Shown here in pieces: positions 8,201 to 9,614 of a DNA stretch of 9,614 bases (position 1 is its first letter; the number at the start of each line of letters is the position of its first letter). Source of the stretch: JBBRLG01 sp038231495 (GTDB taxonomy: Bacteria; Planctomycetota; Planctomycetia; Gemmatales; Gemmataceae); contig JBBRLG010000271.1 in the NCBI GenBank assembly GCA_038231495.1, positions 1-9,614 on the forward strand, given 5' to 3'. The position numbers and the translations under genes are program-made. The notes under the pieces are model-generated. The model did no database searches and was not told the DNA's origin. It worked only from the letters and a program-made list of their open reading frames with translations.

Positions 8201-9135
8201 TCGCCCTGCTTGAGCGACTCGGCCGCGGCAATTTTCGCCTTGCCGTAATCCTCGATCACGCCCTCGTAATCGCCCACGGCCTCGGCCCGCTCGTTCTCCT
8301 GGTGGTGCAGCCGCGCGACGAGGTAGCGGGCGTGCGTGCCGAATACCGGGTCGGTGTAAGGCGCCAGCTTCGTCAGCGACCGGCCGGCCGCGGCGTCGTC
8401 CTTCAAGAGGAAATTAGAGAAACCGTTGTAGTAAAGCGCGAGGTGGTGGTAGCGACTCCGGGCCAGCAACTTGTCGTCGAGGACGGGCTGCACGGCGGCG
8501 AGCGCCTCGCGCGGCTTGAGTAAGCGCAACTGCATTTCCGCCGAGTCGCAGCGGGCGCGGGTGGCCCATTCGAGGTCGGCCGGCAACTCCTTGGCGTCCG
8601 CGACCGGCGGCTTGACGCGCCCGGCGAACGCCTCCGCGGCGGCGGCGAACTGCTTGACCGCCTCCTCGAACCGCTGCTTGGCCGCGTTGCGATGCTGTTC
8701 CGCCTCGTTCGGCTTGGAGGTCGCCAGTGACAGCTCCTTGACACCGAGGCCGCGCTGCGACAGTCCCAGGTAATACAGCACGAAGGGCCGGTCGGGAAAC
8801 TCCTTGACGCCCGCGAGGTTTTGCAACTGCTCGGTCGCGCCCTGGTAGTCCTTGGCCGGGCCGTCGATGAGGGCCAACGCCAGGCCGTAGCGTGCCGCCG
8901 GGGCTTCCTTGTGGCCGCCGTACTTGGCCAGAAACTCTTTGAACTTGTCGGCGGCGAACGGATAATTCTTCTCGTTGTACGCCCGGCGGGCGCTGGTCAG
9001 CAGCATGTCGGCGGCCTGCTCCGGCGTCGTCTGGGCGGGCAGCGCTGCCGCCGTCGCCAGGACCAGGGCGAGACCGCCGAGAAGCAGGATCGTGGAGAGG
9101 CCGCGGGCGAGCGAACGACTATGAAAAGCAGGCAT
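2746..9135 (-). CDS. Giant exported TPR-repeat protein whose frame reads through into the FG-GAP gene
   Basis: From the ATG at 9135 the open frame runs 2129 codons to the stop at 2746. Residues 1-35 are a signal peptide (ending near AAALPAQ). Residues about 36-1282 are almost entirely TPR-like helical pairs, such as AYNEKNYPFAADKFKEFLAKYG, PTSPLAAEAQLRQGFCLVQLKQ and EDQAIKLLERVIRDHPE, of the kind found in BamD, YbgF/CpoB and other periplasmic scaffolds. A charged helical stretch (about 850-930) and a proline-rich linker (about 960-990, PPFVPLPEVPLSAVP) divide the array. The natural end would be near KNGLEGLRKGLE (residue 1282). Instead a palindrome encodes residues 1283-1299, five more residues follow, and the FG-GAP protein's Met is residue 1305. 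A full fusion would carry the second signal peptide as an internal hydrophobic segment. An earlier in-frame start at 9207 is possible, but AGGAGG 8 bases before 9135 and the signal peptide favour 9135. The TPR part is certain; the fusion is not. Confidence 0.8.
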   Translation of the reverse strand: MPAFHSRSLARGLSTILLLGGLALVLATAAALPAQTTPEQAADMLLTSARRAYNEKNYPFAADKFKEFLAKYGGHKEAPAARYGLALALIDGPAKDYQGATEQLQNLAGVKEFPDRPFVLYYLGLSQRGLGVKELSLATSKPNEAEQHRNAAKQRFEEAVKQFAAAAEAFAGRVKPPVADAKELPADLEWATRARCDSAEMQLRLLKPREALAAVQPVLDDKLLARSRYHHLALYYNGFSNFLLKDDAAAGRSLTKLAPYTDPVFGTHARYLVARLHHQENERAEAVGDYEGVIEDYGKAKIAAAESLKQGDRFKNDPEEKARLEGLVKEPPPDHVARATFFLGVMQYEDGKFADAVTRLAAFVKQYPTSPLAAEAQLRQGFCLVQLKQFGEAQKALQPLVDKDPRLADQALLWIAKAQVGAADPGNPPAFDQALKAGLETLRRAAEKAGQQNDPEAKTRRAEILLETADTQQQIKQYKEAAGVYQQVLNDKLLPARDEETMERLVQAQQLAGDYAASDKTCDLFRERFPKSTLLPSVLFRYAENAYFSSLNAEKLPNPQDREREGKRLGEETIKRYTVVVDKYPEFAHVNLARYGLALALYRKGDLEKAKEKLEAIPAPDRAGELALVPYQLADVLIRLAPAKADDAIANGKLEEAMKAAIEQLDSFIISQPTGPQTADAYLKLGHCHQRMVTLASKPEEQQKEIAAARAAYDQLQQKFGKSDLVPQAIFEKAKCQSLAKDDNGAINELRRFQNDPLKNSAIAPMALLHQATLLRGQNKAAEAVTVLDQCRKTYEQALLKDPTRAGWVPLLQYHHAVALREAGKRPEARALFDQIVQQSPDRAEAAEAALRSGQCLKDDAQVKLQDGLKKLTNPNLKPEEQAAARKQVEDGTKDVRDAVQYLVTQADKLREKQPLNEARARMLYEAAWGCRLLADQEIQAARSKIQQELWQKRRDDVAKKTPAGRQPPFVPLPEVPLSAVPVQPSEQQARGYYTTLIDAFPDGAANADARFELAELMSERGEHDAAVKLLRSALDKEPAPELIDKIRVRLGAALMAKGDAKGALTQFNVVAQNPKSTLYAQAMYRGGEALMLQADYPEAVKKFAIFRDVQQYQNLPGLTDRAMLRLGHAHAQLKQWEPSRQAHEQVVNRFGNGPWAAEARYGSGWALQNQGQFDAAVNAYTQVVNAVATELGAKAQLNIGQCRLAQKRYAEASTALLVVPFTYDYPQLNALALVEAARALAENKQEDQAIKLLERVIRDHPETESSEIAKNGLEGLRKGLENCRLRLSANRAKPQAAIQRDESMKTRCLLVCLGVLLVCWVTYPAYAYIEAPYTLGKVVGDSSNIMVLRVDKVDKEKNLIVFKKVRDLKGVHNGDTIKHNIGRGGFNEREWKYTMENAEVGKIAVFFHNGSAGECYLGNYWYQVGNGGEWWTLVHGEPFLLRSFAGNVDKLAAAVADIQANKEVVVPCMVDGNKEDLHLRRARIQRCRASLKLQDYSPKRDFVGWGGEDFRRIAGMPGFTHFCALPRVDADAQSISTIDVDGDGKPDLCLAGGGRIALMQNAGEALNELTLPNLTTGARAAVWADYNGDGKPDLLLATPTGPKLYTNLGGGNFRDDTHLLPREPGYNLTAAAWIDQDGDGKPDILLGNGFHGLRLYRNKGPLDPGPAPIKLGKWSYIGPFPYQGGKGFETAFPPEKEIDLKKKYPGKNNEEAVWKDGKFPDGEVNNLALFKPENSVDAVVYVHREIDCTAPSEMAISLGSDDSLAVFLNGKRMHAENVERACEPDQAKLVLKLNQGKNHLLLKIGQGEGEWAFYFKSEGAFPIQRTWAFEDVSDAVGLGPNGAGGKAKGDTLTVCDVNGDGRQDFLYGAGNGLLVLNSAKGFVEAKDSGISYKAGRIGPVFGDFEKTGRPGLFVPQADGCKLFRNEGDGRFTDITEKSGLASFKGHATCAAWGDVDNDGHLDLVVGCLRGPNRFFRNKGDGTFADATEALGLHQRIFNTQAVALVDLNGDGVLDMVFNNEGQESCVLLGNPEFVLKNTPVTLQINGKAGVSGSQVKVTDKDGKLQGTHFVSGGDGRGGQAVPTARFALKPGKYRVELDLSNGVRRAKEIEVATTHLKAVLDDQTPLMD
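5232..5237 (-). promoter_or_regulatory. Shine-Dalgarno site of the FG-GAP gene
   Basis: The minus strand reads AGAGGG, 8 bases before the ATG at 5223. It directly abuts the base of the palindrome at 5238-5290. With the signal peptide that follows, it argues that the FG-GAP protein is or was started independently, even though the upstream frame runs through. Confidence 0.7.
5238..5290. repeat. Palindromic repeat, copy A (REP-like hairpin inside an open frame)
   Basis: Perfect 18-base arms (GAATTGCCGCTTGCGGCT at 5238-5255 and its complement at 5273-5290) enclose 17 bases. Those 17 bases contain a further 5-bp stem (GCGCG/CGCGC) around a 3-base loop. The whole 53 bases can form one long hairpin broken only by a 2x2 internal mismatch. 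On the minus strand it is translated in the TPR frame as 17 residues, NCRLRLSANRAKPQAAI, which look nothing like the TPR sequence before them. No T-run follows. Its arms match the copy at 1239-1276, so this is a dispersed element and not a gene-specific structure. Confidence 0.9.
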
Positions 9136-9143
9136 GCGGGAAG

Positions 9144-9149
9144 CCTCCT
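9144..9149 (-). promoter_or_regulatory. Shine-Dalgarno site of the TPR gene
   Basis: A full-consensus AGGAGG lies 8 bases before the ATG at 9135. It decides that start over the in-frame upstream codon at 9207, which would place 24 extra residues before the signal peptide. Confidence 0.85.
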
Positions 9150-9184
9150 GGTTTGCGACGGTCGGCGACGACGGCTTGAGACCC

Positions 9185-9193
9185 ACTGTAGCA
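9185..9193 (-). promoter_or_regulatory. Possible extended -10 promoter of the operon
   Basis: The minus strand reads TGCTACAGT, which fits the extended -10 pattern TGnTAnnnT. No good -35 box lies 17 bases upstream. A start a few bases downstream would give a leader of about 40 bases before the TPR ATG. Weak, sequence-only call. Confidence 0.3.
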
Positions 9194-9328
9194 GACGCGA
9201 ACGGCACGCGGAGAGTTTCCTGGGGCGGCTGTCAATTCGGGGAGGGCGTTGCGCCAGGCGGCGCTCGACGGCCGGTGGGGGGAAGGGGAAGGCCCGTCGG
9301 TTTCCTAGCGAAAAGTCGGCGTGCGAAC

Positions 9329-9348
9329 CCACGGTTGGCGAACCGTGG
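9329..9348. repeat. Short perfect hairpin
   Basis: CCACGGTT and AACCGTGG pair over 8 bp around the tetraloop GGCG. No T-run follows on either strand, so terminator function is unlikely. It lies in the non-coding leader region upstream of the TPR gene, between the two promoter candidates. It may belong to another family of dispersed palindromes, but only one copy is in the window. Confidence 0.6.
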
Positions 9349-9432
9349 CGGGGGTCATCAAGGCTCCTTCACAAGGACCACAGCACTGCGCGGCCACCGG
9401 GCCTGTGTCCACGATGGTTGAAACGAAAATCC

Positions 9433-9461
9433 ATTGTGTGCGCGGCGGCGGGGGGTGTCAA
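9433..9461 (-). promoter_or_regulatory. Possible sigma-70-type promoter upstream of the operon
   Basis: On the minus strand a perfect TTGACA (9456-9461) is followed after exactly 17 bases by CACAAT (9433-9438), which matches four of six -10 positions. It points towards the TPR gene but would give a leader of roughly 290 bases. A small inverted repeat, GTCAAA-N4-TTTGAC (9457-9472), overlaps the -35 box and could be an operator or chance. Confidence 0.4.
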
Positions 9462-9522
9462 ACTTTTTTGACGGCGAAATGGGGCAGGCGAGGGAAAAGG
9501 AAGCCAACGGAACGAATAATCC

Positions 9523-9584
9523 GAGGCGAGCCGGGAGCGTAAGCGACCGGAGTTTACCTCCGGATGAACTCCGATGGCGAGCCG
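9523..9584. repeat. Inverted- and direct-repeat block at the right edge
   Basis: GGCGAGCCG occurs twice (9525-9533 and 9576-9584), 51 bases apart. Between the copies, CCGGAG/CTCCGG (9547-9552, 9558-9563) forms one hairpin, and CGGAGTT/AACTCCG (9548-9554, 9567-9573) forms a competing one. The dense symmetry and lack of coding signal suggest an intergenic repeat element. It resembles repeats I recall from planctomycete genomes, but this cannot be checked here. Confidence 0.5.
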
Positions 9585-9614
9585 AGGTCCGTGACAGTAC
9601 TTTCAACCGATACC

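Larger units (their letters stand above)
9208..9614. other. Intergenic region upstream of the operon
   Basis: No frame on either strand has a ribosome site, family resemblance or sensible composition, so I call no gene. What it holds is the promoter candidate at 9433-9461, the hairpin at 9329-9348 and the repeat block at 9523-9584. Whatever lies to the right is outside the window, so its orientation is unknown. Confidence 0.6.

Noticed and set aside
4828..8523. Further long plus-strand frames (419 and 498 codons)
   Set aside because: They lie opposite the FG-GAP and TPR coding sequence and have the same repetitive Arg/Val/Leu-rich composition as other antisense shadows.
9136..9207. In-frame 24-codon extension of the TPR gene to a start at 9207
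   Set aside because: It would bury the signal peptide behind a polar segment, while the start at 9135 has a perfect AGGAGG at the right distance.
9230..9235. A second TTGACA on the minus strand
   Set aside because: The sequence 17 bases downstream is TCCGCG, not a -10 box, and the TACAGT further on is 39 bases away.
9358..9606. 82-codon minus-strand frame in the upstream region
   Set aside because: It begins at TTG inside a repeat block at the window edge, has no visible ribosome site and resembles nothing; likely chance.

Overview
The window suggests a high-GC planctomycete, probably of the Gemmataceae type. This rests on the mix of very long exported proteins, an FG-GAP/VCBS propeller protein with an embedded PA14-like module, a PQQ-type propeller and a YdjY-domain protein, and on abundant short GC-rich palindromes between genes. 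The assignment is inferred from gene content and composition; no rRNA or other marker gene is present.

All supported genes lie on the minus strand and read from right to left. In transcription order they are: an exported TPR-repeat protein starting at 9135; an exported FG-GAP/PA14/ASPIC-like protein starting at 5223 and ending at 2746; an exported PQQ-like beta-propeller protein (2709 to 1279); an exported YdjY-domain protein (1217 to 519); and the first 150 codons of a proline-rich putative lipoprotein (452, running off the left edge). Gaps between genes are 36 to 66 bases with no convincing rho-independent terminator, so they look like one operon. Every product has a signal peptide or lipobox, so the set acts outside the cytoplasm. 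None has a recognisable catalytic domain. The domains (TPR, two kinds of beta-propeller, PA14-like) are typical of scaffolding and binding, so an envelope-associated complex is plausible but unproven.

The most unusual point is at 5223-5290. The TPR reading frame has no stop codon. It runs through a 53-base near-perfect palindrome, which encodes 17 odd residues, and then in frame into the start codon, signal peptide and body of the next gene. That next gene keeps its own Shine-Dalgarno site. The locus could therefore make one 2129-residue fusion, two separate proteins, or both. A relative of the same palindrome sits two bases after the PQQ-gene stop codon.

Positions 9136-9614 hold no credible gene. 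They contain two promoter-like sequences pointing into the operon, a perfect 8-bp hairpin, and a second block of inverted repeats at the right edge.
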